Assembly: GCA_913064775.1 (NCBI GenBank)
Contig: CAJYAD010000009.1
Coordinates: 62,001 to 126,000 of the forward strand
Reading direction: 5' to 3'
DNA: 64,000 nt
DNA from: an uncultured Albidovulum sp.
GTDB taxonomy: Bacteria; Pseudomonadota; Alphaproteobacteria; Rhodobacterales; Rhodobacteraceae
Shown here: positions 36,314 through 46,295 of the stretch, piece by piece
Position numbering within the stretch: the stretch's first letter is position 1
Layout: the number at the start of each line of letters is the position of its first letter
Program-made: the position numbers and the translations under genes
Notes under the pieces: model-generated
What the model was told of the DNA's origin: nothing
Databases searched by the model: none
The model's input: only the letters and a program-made list of their open reading frames with translations

Positions 36314-37555
36314 TCAGTCGAAGGATAGCGGCCGGTCACCGTCTGCGTCGCGGATCGAGGTGGGCAGGCCCATGACGTTCAGCAGGCCCAGGAACGGACG
36401 CGGGTCCAGCTCCTCGACATTGACCATGGTGCCGGTGTCCCAGGCGCCGCTTGCCACCAGAAGCGCTGCGGCCACCGGCGGCACACCGGCGGTGTAGCTG
36501 ATCCCCTGGCTGCCGACTTCCTCATAGGCGTCCTCGTGGTCGGCGGCATTGTAGATGAACACCTCGACGGGCTTGCCGCCGGTCTTGCCCTTCACCAGAT
36601 CGCCGATGCAGGTCTTGCCGGTATAGCTGGGCGCCAGGCTGGCCGGATCGGGCAGCACGGCCTTCACCACCTTCAGCGGGATCACCTCTTGCCCCTCGGC
36701 CGTGGTCACCGGCTGTTCGGACAAGAGGCCCAGCGATTTCAGCACCGTGAAGACGTTGATGTAGTGATCGCCGAAACCCATCCAGAACCGGACATCGGCC
36801 TGAGGGTAGTTCGCCGCCAGCGAATGGATCTCATCATGACCCGACATATAGGCCTTCTGCTTGCCGACGACGGGCAGATCCCATTCGCGGCCAACCTCGA
36901 ACATGCTGTTCTCGGTCCAATTGCCGCCCTGCCAGGCATAGACGGTGCCGGTGAACTCGCGAAAGTTGATCTCGGGGTCGAAATTGGTGGCGAAATACTT
37001 GCCATGCGAGCCTGCGTTGATGTCGACGATGTCGATCGATTCGACCTCTTCGACGTAATCGTCCGCCGCCAGCCGCGCATAGGCGTTCACCACGCCCGGA
37101 TCGAAGCCCGCGCCCAGGATCGCGGTGACGCCGGCCTTGCGGCAATCGTCGCGGCGCTTCCATTCATAGTTCGCATACCACGGCGGGGCTTCGCAGATCT
37201 TGTCCGGATCCTCGTGGATCGCGGTGTCGATATAGGCCGCGCCGGTCTGGATGCAGGCATCCAGCACGTATTTGTTGATGAAGGCCGAGCCCACGTTGAT
37301 GACGATCTGGCAGCCGGTGTCGCGGATCAGCGCGGCCACGGCGGCGCTGTCCGTCGCGTCGACCTCATGCGTCGAAAAAGGCCCTGGCACCTTCATCGCC
37401 GCCTTTTCCTGCACGCTGGCGATGATCGCATCGCATTTCGCGCGGGTACGGCTGGCGATGTGCAAATCGCCCAACACATCGTTGTTCTGGGCACATTTGT
37501 GCGCAACGACCTGGGCCACGCCGCCGGCGCCGATGATCAGCACGTTCCGCTTCAT
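36314..37555 (-). CDS. Carboxynorspermidine/carboxyspermidine dehydrogenase
   Basis: A 413-residue saccharopine-dehydrogenase-like enzyme. The NAD(P)-binding Rossmann start is NVLIIGAGGVAQVVAHKCAQN; also seen are AYIDTAIHEDPDKI, LGAGFDPGVVNAYAR and SGHDEIHSLAAN. This pattern is characteristic of CANSDH/CASDH, which reductively joins aspartate-semialdehyde and putrescine (or diaminopropane) to carboxy(nor)spermidine. AAGGAGG before ATG 37555 sets the start. It lies 37 bp downstream of the decarboxylase gene in the same operon, giving the complete alternative spermidine route independent of S-adenosylmethionine decarboxylase. Confidence 0.92.
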   Translation of the reverse strand: MKRNVLIIGAGGVAQVVAHKCAQNNDVLGDLHIASRTRAKCDAIIASVQEKAAMKVPGPFSTHEVDATDSAAVAALIRDTGCQIVINVGSAFINKYVLDACIQTGAAYIDTAIHEDPDKICEAPPWYANYEWKRRDDCRKAGVTAILGAGFDPGVVNAYARLAADDYVEEVESIDIVDINAGSHGKYFATNFDPEINFREFTGTVYAWQGGNWTENSMFEVGREWDLPVVGKQKAYMSGHDEIHSLAANYPQADVRFWMGFGDHYINVFTVLKSLGLLSEQPVTTAEGQEVIPLKVVKAVLPDPASLAPSYTGKTCIGDLVKGKTGGKPVEVFIYNAADHEDAYEEVGSQGISYTAGVPPVAAALLVASGAWDTGTMVNVEELDPRPFLGLLNVMGLPTSIRDADGDRPLSFD

Positions 37556-37592
37556 TCCGGAAAGCCTCCTTATCGTGTCAGGGTGGGTCGCC

Positions 37593-38684
37593 TCAGGAGA
37601 GGCTCGCACGGTAATCCTCGTAACCGAAATCGCGCACCTCGGTGAGGGTTCCGTCCTCTTCGCGCAGCACGATCGCGGGCATCTTCACGCCGTTGAACCA
37701 GTTCTTCTTGACCATCGTGTAACCGGCTGCGTCCTGCACCGAAATCCGGTCGCCGACCTGCAGCGGCGCGGCAAAGCGCGCCTCGCCGAAGATGTCGCCG
37801 GCCAGGCAGGATTTCCCGCAGATCTGATAGGCATGATCGCCCGCCTGCGGCAGCTTGGCACTTTCGCGGTAGATCAGCAGATCCAGCATATGGGCCTCGA
37901 TCGAGCTGTCGACGATGGCCAGCTTCTTCTCGTTCTCCAGCAGGTCCAGCACCGTCAGCTCCAGCGTCGTGGTGTTGGTGATCGCGGCCTCGCCCGGCTC
38001 CAGATAGACCTGCACGCCGAAGCGCTGGGAAAACGCCTTCAGCCGGGCGGCCAGCGCGTCGACCGGATAGTCCGCGCCGGTGAAATGGATGCCGCCGCCG
38101 AGGCTGACCCAATCCAGCCGCTGCAGAATGGTGCCGAACTCGGCCTCGATCCGGCCTAGCTGCTGGTCGAACAGCGCGAAATCGCGGTTCTCGCAATTGT
38201 AGTGGATCATCACGCCCGAAATCCGGTCCAGCGCACCCTCGATCTTCACCGGATCCCATTCGCCGAGGCGCGAGAATGGCCGCGCCGGATCGGCCAGATC
38301 GAACCCGCTGGTCGAGAACCGTGGATTCAGCCGCAGTCCCCGCTCGATCCCCGCGGCGGTCGCGCCGTGACGCTCCAGCTGGCCGATCGAGTTGAAGATG
38401 ATCTTGTCGGCATGTCCCACCGCCTCGTCGATCTCGTGATCGGCCCAGGCGACGGAATAGGCATGGGTCTCGCCGCCGAATTTCTCGGCCCCCAGATGCA
38501 GCTCATACAGCGAGGATGAGGTGGTGCCGTCCATGTAGTCGCGCATCAGGTCGAAGACCGACCATGTGGCAAAACACTTCAGCGCCAGCAGCGCCTTCGC
38601 GCCAGAGGCCTCGCGCAGCCGCGCGACGATCTCCATGTTGCGCCGAAGCGCGGCCTTGTCGATCAGGTAGAATGGCGTCTGCAT
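37593..38684 (-). CDS. nspC: Carboxynorspermidine/carboxyspermidine decarboxylase
   Basis: A 363-residue PLP enzyme of the alanine-racemase/DABA decarboxylase fold. The PLP-binding Lys is in KALLALKCFAT (K36). Further landmarks are LYELHLGAEKFGGETHAYSV, LRLNPRFSTSGFDLADP, VSLGGGIHF, VYLEPGEAAI and the active-site Cys in ICGKSCLAGD. It removes CO2 from carboxyspermidine to give spermidine. It is upstream of the dehydrogenase. The Met at 38684 begins the conserved start (TPFYLIDKAALRRNM); the longer frame is rejected. Confidence 0.94.
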   Translation of the reverse strand: MQTPFYLIDKAALRRNMEIVARLREASGAKALLALKCFATWSVFDLMRDYMDGTTSSSLYELHLGAEKFGGETHAYSVAWADHEIDEAVGHADKIIFNSIGQLERHGATAAGIERGLRLNPRFSTSGFDLADPARPFSRLGEWDPVKIEGALDRISGVMIHYNCENRDFALFDQQLGRIEAEFGTILQRLDWVSLGGGIHFTGADYPVDALAARLKAFSQRFGVQVYLEPGEAAITNTTTLELTVLDLLENEKKLAIVDSSIEAHMLDLLIYRESAKLPQAGDHAYQICGKSCLAGDIFGEARFAAPLQVGDRISVQDAAGYTMVKKNWFNGVKMPAIVLREEDGTLTEVRDFGYEDYRASLS

Positions 38685-38796
38685 TGGCGAATCCCCCAAT
38701 TTCCAAAGGGAAAGGTCAAGGGGGCCGCGTATAGAACCCCCTCCAGCGCCGCGCAACCCATGCTCTTCATTGTTCCGCAAATACGCCCGCGGCCCT

Positions 38797-39510
38797 TCAG
38801 ACCATGCGGATCACGTCCTTCTCGATCGCCAGCATATAGCCGCGCCGCGCGATGTTCTTGACCAGCAACTCGCTGACCATCTGGTTGCCCAGCGTGTCGC
38901 GCAGCCGCTTGATTCGCGTGGCGCCGGCGGCCTCGTCGCAATCGGCCACCGCGCGCCCCGAGATCATCGCCTCGATCTCGGCGCCCGACAGCATCTCGTC
39001 GTCCATCCGCGCCTCGGCCAGAACCGCAAGCGTCTCGATCACCGCCTCGGTCAGCTTGAATTCCATGTTGTTGAGGTAGACCGCCCGATCCCCCCGGCTG
39101 ATCAACAGCGACGACACCTGGATCCCGGTCCGCTGGATCGCCGAAATCCGCCGGTTCAGCGTGATGATCGTGACCAGAAACACCAGCGCCGCCAGAAGCA
39201 GCGCGGTGGCAAAGATCAGCAGCACGAAAATCACCACCCGGTAGCTCGACAGCACGTCGGCAAAGGCGGTGCCGGACTGCGCCAGGATCTCCAGCAGCTT
39301 GACCTCGCCTTGCGTGTTGAGGCTGCCGTTCTGCACGAAGATCCGCTCGACCCGCACATTGAAGGCATTGGCATCGGGCAGGTTCAGGAACAACAGCACC
39401 GCCGCACCCAGCAGGATGACGACGATCGCGATGATCCCGAAGGTCACGACACGGTTGCCCGCGCGCAGCGTCTCGGCCGGATCAGTAGCGGAGGAAGTTG
39501 GCTCCGGCAC
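38797..39510 (-). CDS. Membrane-tethered winged-helix (OmpR/ToxR-like) protein, function unknown
   Basis: A 237-residue protein that I recognise only by architecture. A short cytoplasmic N-terminus is followed by TM1 (about 22-44), a periplasmic loop of about 45 residues (45-90), TM2 (about 91-117), and a cytoplasmic C-terminal domain (145-237) resembling an OmpR-type winged helix: MEFKLTEAVIETLAVLAEA, LSGAEIEAMI, ATRIKRLRDTLGNQ, LLVKNIARRGYML. The arrangement is ToxR/CadC in reverse, with the DNA-binding end after the membrane helices. The start is GTG 39510 with AAGGAAAG upstream. It overlaps the preceding small secreted-protein gene by 29 bp. Confidence 0.7.
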   Translation of the reverse strand: MPEPTSSATDPAETLRAGNRVVTFGIIAIVVILLGAAVLLFLNLPDANAFNVRVERIFVQNGSLNTQGEVKLLEILAQSGTAFADVLSSYRVVIFVLLIFATALLLAALVFLVTIITLNRRISAIQRTGIQVSSLLISRGDRAVYLNNMEFKLTEAVIETLAVLAEARMDDEMLSGAEIEAMISGRAVADCDEAAGATRIKRLRDTLGNQMVSELLVKNIARRGYMLAIEKDVIRMV

Positions 39511-39781
39511 TGGCTTTCCTTTGCGCTAACCCATCAGGCCCAAAGATGGAGACGACCGCCAGCAAGGTCCAGCCACCTTTCGCGATGCGGCGGGAAATCT
39601 CCGGCGCGGCGGCCTGCTTCGACGCGCAAGCCCCGCCCGAAAGCTGGATCACCCCATAGGAAAGCTGTAGCGGATCGCCCTTCTTGGCCTTGTAATCGGC
39701 ATAGCAATCGGCGCTCGCCGGGGCGGCGAGCGTCAGCGCCAGAAGCGCGGCCAGAGCGGTAAGGATCAGATGTCGGTTCAT
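39482..39781 (-). CDS. Small secreted protein, function unknown
   Basis: A 99-residue protein. It has a clean signal peptide (MNRHLILTALAALLALTLAAPASA, cut before DCYADYKAK) and a mature part of about 75 residues with two Cys (DCYADYKAKKGDPLQLSYG and GACASKQ) that may pair. The C-terminus SIFGPDGLAQRKASAGANFLRY is conserved-looking. I do not recognise a family. It is translated upstream of, and overlapping, the membrane winged-helix gene, so the two proteins may work as a periplasmic/membrane pair. The longer open frame to 40432 has no support. Confidence 0.7.
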   Translation of the reverse strand: MNRHLILTALAALLALTLAAPASADCYADYKAKKGDPLQLSYGVIQLSGGACASKQAAAPEISRRIAKGGWTLLAVVSIFGPDGLAQRKASAGANFLRY

Positions 39782-39964
39782 GGCCGTCACCATGGGCGCA
39801 ATCGCGGCGTTATTCAATAACCACAGGGGGTTCTGGCGGCTGTTATCCGATAGCAGTGTCGCGATATTGCTTAACTTGCCCCCCCGGCCCCACCTTCCTC
39901 TCACCGCGTCGGCCCCGCTCGGGTCCCTCGCATTTCGAAACCGTGACATGAGAAGGAAAGCCCC

Positions 39965-40336
39965 ATGTTCCGCACCAAAGCCACCGCCGCCGCCCTCGTC
40001 GCCGCCTTGGGCCTGAGCGCATTCGCCGCCGCTCCCGCGCAGGCCGATCAGCGCGACTTTGCCCGCTTTGTCGTCGGGGCCGCCGCGATCGCCGCCATCG
40101 CCGCCGCCGTCAACGCCGAGAACAACCGCAATCGCAACCAACGCCCCGCCTATATCACCCCGCAGCGCGATCACGACGGTTGGAACCAGCGCGCCGATAT
40201 GCGCCACCGGCAGTGGCTGCGCGAACAGCGCCGCCGCGCCGAATGGCGCCGCGAGCAGGAGCGTCGCCAAGCTTGGCTGCGCCACCACCGCCACCGTGAC
40301 CGCGACGGCTATCGTCACGCCCGCGACTACGACTAG
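39965..40336 (+). CDS. Small secreted basic protein, function unknown
   Basis: A 123-residue protein. A signal peptide (TKATAAALVAALGLSAFAAAPAQA) is followed by an Ala-rich hydrophobic stretch (RFVVGAAAIAAIAAAV) that could be a membrane or lipid-inserting helix. The C-terminal half is very rich in Arg, His, Gln and Trp (WLREQRRRAEWRREQERRQ), which looks like a helical coiled region. Such Arg/His-rich exported proteins are common in Rhodobacterales with no assigned role. GAAGGAAAG precedes the ATG. A strong terminator follows. Confidence 0.7.
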   Translation: MFRTKATAAALVAALGLSAFAAAPAQADQRDFARFVVGAAAIAAIAAAVNAENNRNRNQRPAYITPQRDHDGWNQRADMRHRQWLREQRRRAEWRREQERRQAWLRHHRHRDRDGYRHARDYD

Positions 40337-40399
40337 GCCCAGGAACCGGCTGCGGCCATCAGAGCCGCAGCCAAGCGCGGCCCCCGAAGCCGCGTGACT

Positions 40400-40430
40400 G
40401 GGGCGGATGTCCCCCATCCGCCCCTTCTTC
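40400..40430 (+). terminator. Rho-independent terminator
   Basis: GGGGCGGATG (40400-40409) and CATCCGCCCC (40415-40424) form a perfect 10-bp stem around TCCCC, followed by TTCTTC. It ends the secreted basic protein gene. Confidence 0.8.
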
Positions 40431-40521
40431 ACCGAATGCCCGGGAAACCGGGCTGCGAGGGAAGCCCCGCCTGACCATTTTCAGGTTGCGCCGGACAGGG
40501 TGTTGGGCTTCCCTCATCTCC

Positions 40522-41155
40522 ATGAACATCCTTCCCGATTTCACGTTTGAGACCGCCCTGCTGCACCAGGGCGCACAGCGCATCGCCGGCGTCGACGAGG
40601 TCGGCCGTGGCCCGCTGGCCGGGCCGGTCACCGCCTGCGCCGTGGTGTTTGACCCCGCGAACATCCCCGAGGGCCTGCGCGATTCCAAGATGCTGAGCGC
40701 ACGCCGCCGCGACGCGCTGCATGACGCGATCCTTGCCGTCGCCGAGGTCTCGGTCGCCCATGCCAGCGTGGAAGAGATCGACGAGATCAACATCCTGCGC
40801 GCCAGTCATCTGGCGATGCTGCGCGCCATTGCGGGCCTTGCCCGCCCGCCCGATCAGGTGCTGATCGACGGCAACATGATCCCCCGCGGGCTGAAACTGC
40901 CCGCTCAGGCGGTGGTGAAGGGCGATGCGAAAAGCCTGTCGATCGCCGCGGCCTCGATCGTGGCCAAGGTGGTGCGCGACCGGCTGATGGTGGATTTGGC
41001 GCAACAGCACCCCGGCTACGGATGGGAACGCAACGCCGGCTACCCAAGCCCCGCCCATAAGCAGGCGATTCGAGATTTGGGGATCACCCCTCACCATAGA
41101 CGTTCATTCAAACCCATCCACAATATCTTGTATCAAGACAAATCGATAAACTCTT

Positions 41156-41157
<2 letters not shown>
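40522..41157 (+). CDS. rnhB: Ribonuclease HII
   Basis: A 211-residue enzyme cleaving RNA in RNA-DNA hybrids. Catalytic acidic residues are in AGVDEVGRGPLAGPV (DE), VLIDGNMIP (D) and IVAKVVRDRLM (D); YGWERNAGYPSPAHKQA is the C-terminal signature. ATG 40522 begins MNILPDFTFE; the upstream open frame is unsupported. Its stop lies within the ccrM promoter region, next to the first of three GANTC sites. Confidence 0.95.
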
Positions 41158-42359
<1,202 letters not shown>

Positions 42360-42497
42360 TCCATTCCTTAGCGAATGCCTGCGCCGCGAAGTGACCTGCG
42401 CGGCGCGACTTGCCCCGTCCTGTCTTCAGGCCGGGGCCTTTTCGGATCTTCCACCCCCACCGCACGGGCCCACCGCACGCCCCCCCCGCACGGGCCC

Positions 42498-43949
42498 CTA
42501 AAGCACGGGCGCGAAGATCCGCGCCGCCAGCGCCGCGTTGCTCAGCCAGAAACCCATATCGTCCAGCCGGGTCTTGACCGGGCGGGCGCGCGCCATGTCG
42601 GCGATCAGCATGGCCTCGACCTCTGCCGCGAAATCGCTGTCGAAGACCAGCGCGGAGGATTCGAAATTCAGCCGGCAGGATCGGTTGTCGAGGTTGTGGC
42701 TGCCGACGGCGGCGAAGTCATTGTCGATCAACAGCACCTTCTCGTGCAGAAAGCCCTCTTCCTCGGCAAAGCGCAGCACCTTGACGCCAGCGCGGCGGAC
42801 CTCATCGAAATAGGCATGGCCGGCCAGCCAGACCAGCCAGTGGTCGCGTTTCTCGGGCAGCAAGATGCGCACGTCCAACCCGCGCAGCGCCGCCAGCTTC
42901 AGCGCCGTCAGCACGTCACCATCCGGCACGAAATAGGGCGAGGCGATCCAGATCCGATCCGTCGCAGCCCCGATCGCGTTCGAGAAATAAAGACTTCCGG
43001 TCTCAAACCGGTCGGCCGGGCCGGTCGACATCACCAGAATGCGCCGATCGGCCCCGGAGGGCGCGGGTTTCCAGTTCAGCGTCAGCTTGTCGCCCGACGA
43101 CCACAGCCAATCCTCGGCGAAGGCCAGCTGCAACTGGGCCACGGCCGGGCCGTCGATGCGCAGATGGGTATCGCGCCAGGCACCCAGCTGCTTGTCGTGG
43201 CCCAGGTATTCCTCGCCCAGATTGTGGCCGCCAAGGAAGCCGGTGTTGCCGTCGATGATCACGATCTTGCGGTGGTTGCGGAAGTTCACCTGAAACCGGC
43301 CGCGCGCCTGACGCAGGGCGTGAAAGTTGCGGATGTCGACACCCGCATCGCGCAGATCTTGCAGGAAAGCGTTGCTCAGCCCGCTCGACCCGATCGAATC
43401 GTATAGCACATGCACCGCCACCCCCGCCTGCGCACGCGCTTTCAGCCGCGCGGCCATCTCGCGGCCCAGGGCGTCGTCGCGGATCGTGTAGAACTGGACC
43501 AGGATATAGGATTGCGCCGCCTCGATGGCCTCGAAGATCGCCTCAAAAGTGGCGGCGCCGTCGATCAGCAGGCGGGTGGCATTGCCCCCAACCGAGGGGA
43601 ACCCAGCCAGGCGCTCAAACCCGTAGATGCGGCTGGCCAGCGGGCTGTCGCTGGGGATGTCGGGGTCGTTGGCGTGTTTGTTGCCCTCATGCCGCAGGGT
43701 GGCGATCACCTCGGACATGGCACGGCGCATCCGGATGTAGCCGGGATAGCGGGCGTGGCCGAAGAACAGGAAGGCGGGCACGGCGAAATGCGGCGTGGCG
43801 ATCAGGAAGACCACCCAGCCCACGGCGCCCTGCGGCGTGCGCGCCGTGCGAATCGCGCGGAAGACGAAATAGATCGCGACCAGCTGGATGACGGCAAGCA
43901 CCAGCGACAGCAGGGTCGGATGCAGCAGGTTATAAAGCAGGAACTCCAT
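42498..43949 (-). CDS. cls: Cardiolipin synthase, phospholipase D family
   Basis: A 483-residue enzyme. Two N-terminal membrane helices (about 10-60) precede two PLD domains with HKD motifs: HRKIVIIDGNTGFLGGHN and HEKVLLIDNDFAAVGSHN. It would join two phosphatidylglycerol molecules to cardiolipin and glycerol. The ATG at 43949 overlaps the alkB stop (TGATG), so it is translationally coupled to an alkane-monooxygenase-like gene. No other lipid genes are adjacent. Confidence 0.92.
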   Translation of the reverse strand: MEFLLYNLLHPTLLSLVLAVIQLVAIYFVFRAIRTARTPQGAVGWVVFLIATPHFAVPAFLFFGHARYPGYIRMRRAMSEVIATLRHEGNKHANDPDIPSDSPLASRIYGFERLAGFPSVGGNATRLLIDGAATFEAIFEAIEAAQSYILVQFYTIRDDALGREMAARLKARAQAGVAVHVLYDSIGSSGLSNAFLQDLRDAGVDIRNFHALRQARGRFQVNFRNHRKIVIIDGNTGFLGGHNLGEEYLGHDKQLGAWRDTHLRIDGPAVAQLQLAFAEDWLWSSGDKLTLNWKPAPSGADRRILVMSTGPADRFETGSLYFSNAIGAATDRIWIASPYFVPDGDVLTALKLAALRGLDVRILLPEKRDHWLVWLAGHAYFDEVRRAGVKVLRFAEEEGFLHEKVLLIDNDFAAVGSHNLDNRSCRLNFESSALVFDSDFAAEVEAMLIADMARARPVKTRLDDMGFWLSNAALAARIFAPVL

Positions 43950-45103
43950 CAGCTGGCCCCGCGCGGGATCGGGTTTGTGGCCTTGTTGTAGGGCACCCAA
44001 TCCGCGACCTCGGGGTAATGTTCGCGCCGCCAGGCCCGCACCCGGGGATTCATCCGGCGCCGCCATAGCGGCGGGATCATCGCCAGCGCGGTCATCGCGG
44101 GATAGCCGAAGGGCAGTTGCGGCGCCTCTGTGGCCGGATAGGTCTGCAGCAGGGGAAAGCGGCGGTCGGGCTTGTAATGGTGGTCGGAATGGCGCTGCAG
44201 GTTGATCAGCAGCCAGTTTGAGGCCCGATGCGCCGCGTTCCAGCTGTGGCGCGGCAGCACATGCTCATAGCGGCCCTGCCCCAGATGGCGCCGGGTCAGG
44301 CCGTAATGCTCGATGTAATTCACCAGCTCCAGCTGCCAGATCGCCACCAGCGCCTGCCACAGGAACAGCAGCAGCCCCAGTCCGCCGCCGAGGCCCAGCA
44401 CCAGCGCCAGCATCAGAAGCTGCAAGGCCCCATAGCGCCAGAACGGGTTCGAGGGGTGCCAGACGCCCCGCCCCGCCCGCGCCAGCATCGCCCGTTCGGC
44501 GCGCCAGGCCGAGCCCGGGCATTGGCGCAACACGCGGGCAAAGAAGCGATGGAAGCCCTCGTTGTAGCGCGCCGTCACCGGATCACGGGGCGTGCCGACA
44601 TAGAGGTGATGCACCCGCAGATGTTCCGACCGGAAGTGGCTGTAAAGCACACTGGCCAGCAGGATATCGGCCAGAGTGCGCTCGACCGTCGGCTTCTGAT
44701 GCATCAGCTCATGGCTGTAGTTGATGCCGATGGTGCCCGACATCACCCCGAGGCCGAAGAACAGCCCCGCCATCTCCAGCCCGCTCAGATGGCCCATATG
44801 GGTGACGTACCAGATGCCGCCGAACAGCGCCGTCAGCTGGATCGGCGCCCAGATCAGGGTGATCAGGCGATACCAGAACAGCTGATCCTCGGGCGTCGCG
44901 GGATCGGGGTTTTCCAGGTTCAGCCCGGTCAGCGCGTCCAGCAGCGAGAACATCCCCCAAGTGTAGAACGGCATCACCACGACCCAAAGCCCGCCCTGCA
45001 CCATCCCCAGCCAGATCAGCGGCACCATGCCCAGCGACAGCCAGAAAGGCAGCGCATTGCGCAGCTTCGCGATCTGATCCGCCTGCCGTGCCGCCGGTTC
45101 CAT
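43949..45103 (-). CDS. alkB: AlkB-type alkane 1-monooxygenase (non-haem diiron)
   Basis: A 384-residue integral membrane hydroxylase with about six helices. The His clusters that bind the diiron centre are HELMH (with the neighbouring SHELMHQKP), EHLRVHH and LQRHSDHH, plus NYIEHYGL. In the second box Val replaces the usual Gly (EHxxGHH). Family activity is terminal hydroxylation of medium-chain alkanes or related acyl chains. No rubredoxin or alkane regulator is adjacent, so the electron donor is elsewhere. AGAGGA precedes ATG 45103. It is the first gene of the alkB-cls pair. Confidence 0.88.
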   Translation of the reverse strand: MEPAARQADQIAKLRNALPFWLSLGMVPLIWLGMVQGGLWVVVMPFYTWGMFSLLDALTGLNLENPDPATPEDQLFWYRLITLIWAPIQLTALFGGIWYVTHMGHLSGLEMAGLFFGLGVMSGTIGINYSHELMHQKPTVERTLADILLASVLYSHFRSEHLRVHHLYVGTPRDPVTARYNEGFHRFFARVLRQCPGSAWRAERAMLARAGRGVWHPSNPFWRYGALQLLMLALVLGLGGGLGLLLFLWQALVAIWQLELVNYIEHYGLTRRHLGQGRYEHVLPRHSWNAAHRASNWLLINLQRHSDHHYKPDRRFPLLQTYPATEAPQLPFGYPAMTALAMIPPLWRRRMNPRVRAWRREHYPEVADWVPYNKATNPIPRGAS

Positions 45104-45157
45104 GCCCGTCCTCTTCCGCCCCTCAAGGCCAGTATAGCGCCGCACCGTGCCCGCGCT

Positions 45158-46234
45158 TCAAGTATCCACCAGCGCGCGGGCCGCGTCATGCGCCTTTCGC
45201 ATCACCGTGGGCAGGGCACCAGGGCTGAACTTTCCAGCCGGCACCAGGGTTCCGCGACCGGGCTGCGCGTCGGCAGGCAGGCGCGCGACCAGAACCGTCA
45301 GGATCAGGTGGAAATGGGTGAAGGTATGGCGCACCTCGCCGGCCTCAAGCCAATCCGCCGCGACCGGGGGCGCGGGGGCGGGCGCCTCGGCCCAGTCGCT
45401 GCCGGGCCAGCCCAGCATGCCGCCCAGAAGGCCCCGGTCCGGGCGTTCTTCCAGCAGCCAGGCGCCGTCAAGGCTGCGGGCGACATAGGCATAGCCCCGG
45501 CGCGTCGGCTTCGGCGCCTTGGGGCTCTTGCGCGGCAGATCGGCCTGCACCCCGGCGGCACGGGCGGTGCAGAAACCTTCCAGCGGGCACAGCGCGCAGG
45601 CCGGGTTGCGCGGCGTGCAGATGGTGGCGCCCAGATCCATCATCGCCTGGGCAAAATCGCCGGGCCGCGCCTTGGGCGTCAGCCGCACCGCGCGAAGCGC
45701 AAGCTCGGGCTTCGACCCCGGCATCGGCGCCTCGACCCGGTCAAGCCGCGCCACCACGCGCTCGACATTGCCGTCGACCACCGTGGCGGGAAGGTCGAAG
45801 GCGATCGCGGCGATCGCGGCGGCGGTATAGGGGCCGATCCCGGGCAGGGTGCGCAGGCCGTCAACCGTATCGGGAAAACGCCCGCCCAGATCGTCGGCCA
45901 CAACGCGAGCGCATTTCAGCAGGTTGCGGGCGCGGGCGTAATAGCCAAGCCCCGCCCATTCGGCCATCACATCGGCATCCGCGGCCGCCGCCAGCGCACC
46001 GACGTCCGGCCAGCGCGCGGTGAAGCGGCGGAAATAGTCGCGCACCGCCGCCACCGTGGTCTGTTGCAGCATCACCTCGGACAGCCAGACGCGGTAAGGA
46101 TCGGGGCGCGTGCCCGCGGCGCGCTCGTCCGGACCCACGCGCCAGGGCATCACCCGTGCATGGCGGTCGTACCAATCCAGCAGCGCCCGTGCCTCGGCCT
46201 TTCCGTCGCGCAAAATCTCGCCTCCCCAACTCAT
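45158..46234 (-). CDS. mutY: A/G-specific adenine glycosylase
   Basis: A 358-residue DNA repair enzyme that removes adenine opposite 8-oxoguanine. It has a catalytic Glu in SEVMLQQTTV, the helix-hairpin-helix LPGIGPYTAAAIAAIAF with catalytic Asp in VVDGNVERVVARL, a 4Fe-4S cluster of four Cys in CTPRNPACALCPLEGFC, and a C-terminal Nudix-like domain for 8-oxoG recognition (YVARSLDGAWLLEERPDRGLLGGMLGWPG). The start at 46234 (MSWGGEILRDG) is preferred over the long frame that overlaps the divergent dciA gene. Confidence 0.95.
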   Translation of the reverse strand: MSWGGEILRDGKAEARALLDWYDRHARVMPWRVGPDERAAGTRPDPYRVWLSEVMLQQTTVAAVRDYFRRFTARWPDVGALAAAADADVMAEWAGLGYYARARNLLKCARVVADDLGGRFPDTVDGLRTLPGIGPYTAAAIAAIAFDLPATVVDGNVERVVARLDRVEAPMPGSKPELALRAVRLTPKARPGDFAQAMMDLGATICTPRNPACALCPLEGFCTARAAGVQADLPRKSPKAPKPTRRGYAYVARSLDGAWLLEERPDRGLLGGMLGWPGSDWAEAPAPAPPVAADWLEAGEVRHTFTHFHLILTVLVARLPADAQPGRGTLVPAGKFSPGALPTVMRKAHDAARALVDT

Positions 46235-46295
46235 CGTGCTGGCGCTTGGCCCAGAGCGCTTTACAATAGGGGTTGGAACGGAGATTGACAGCCGG

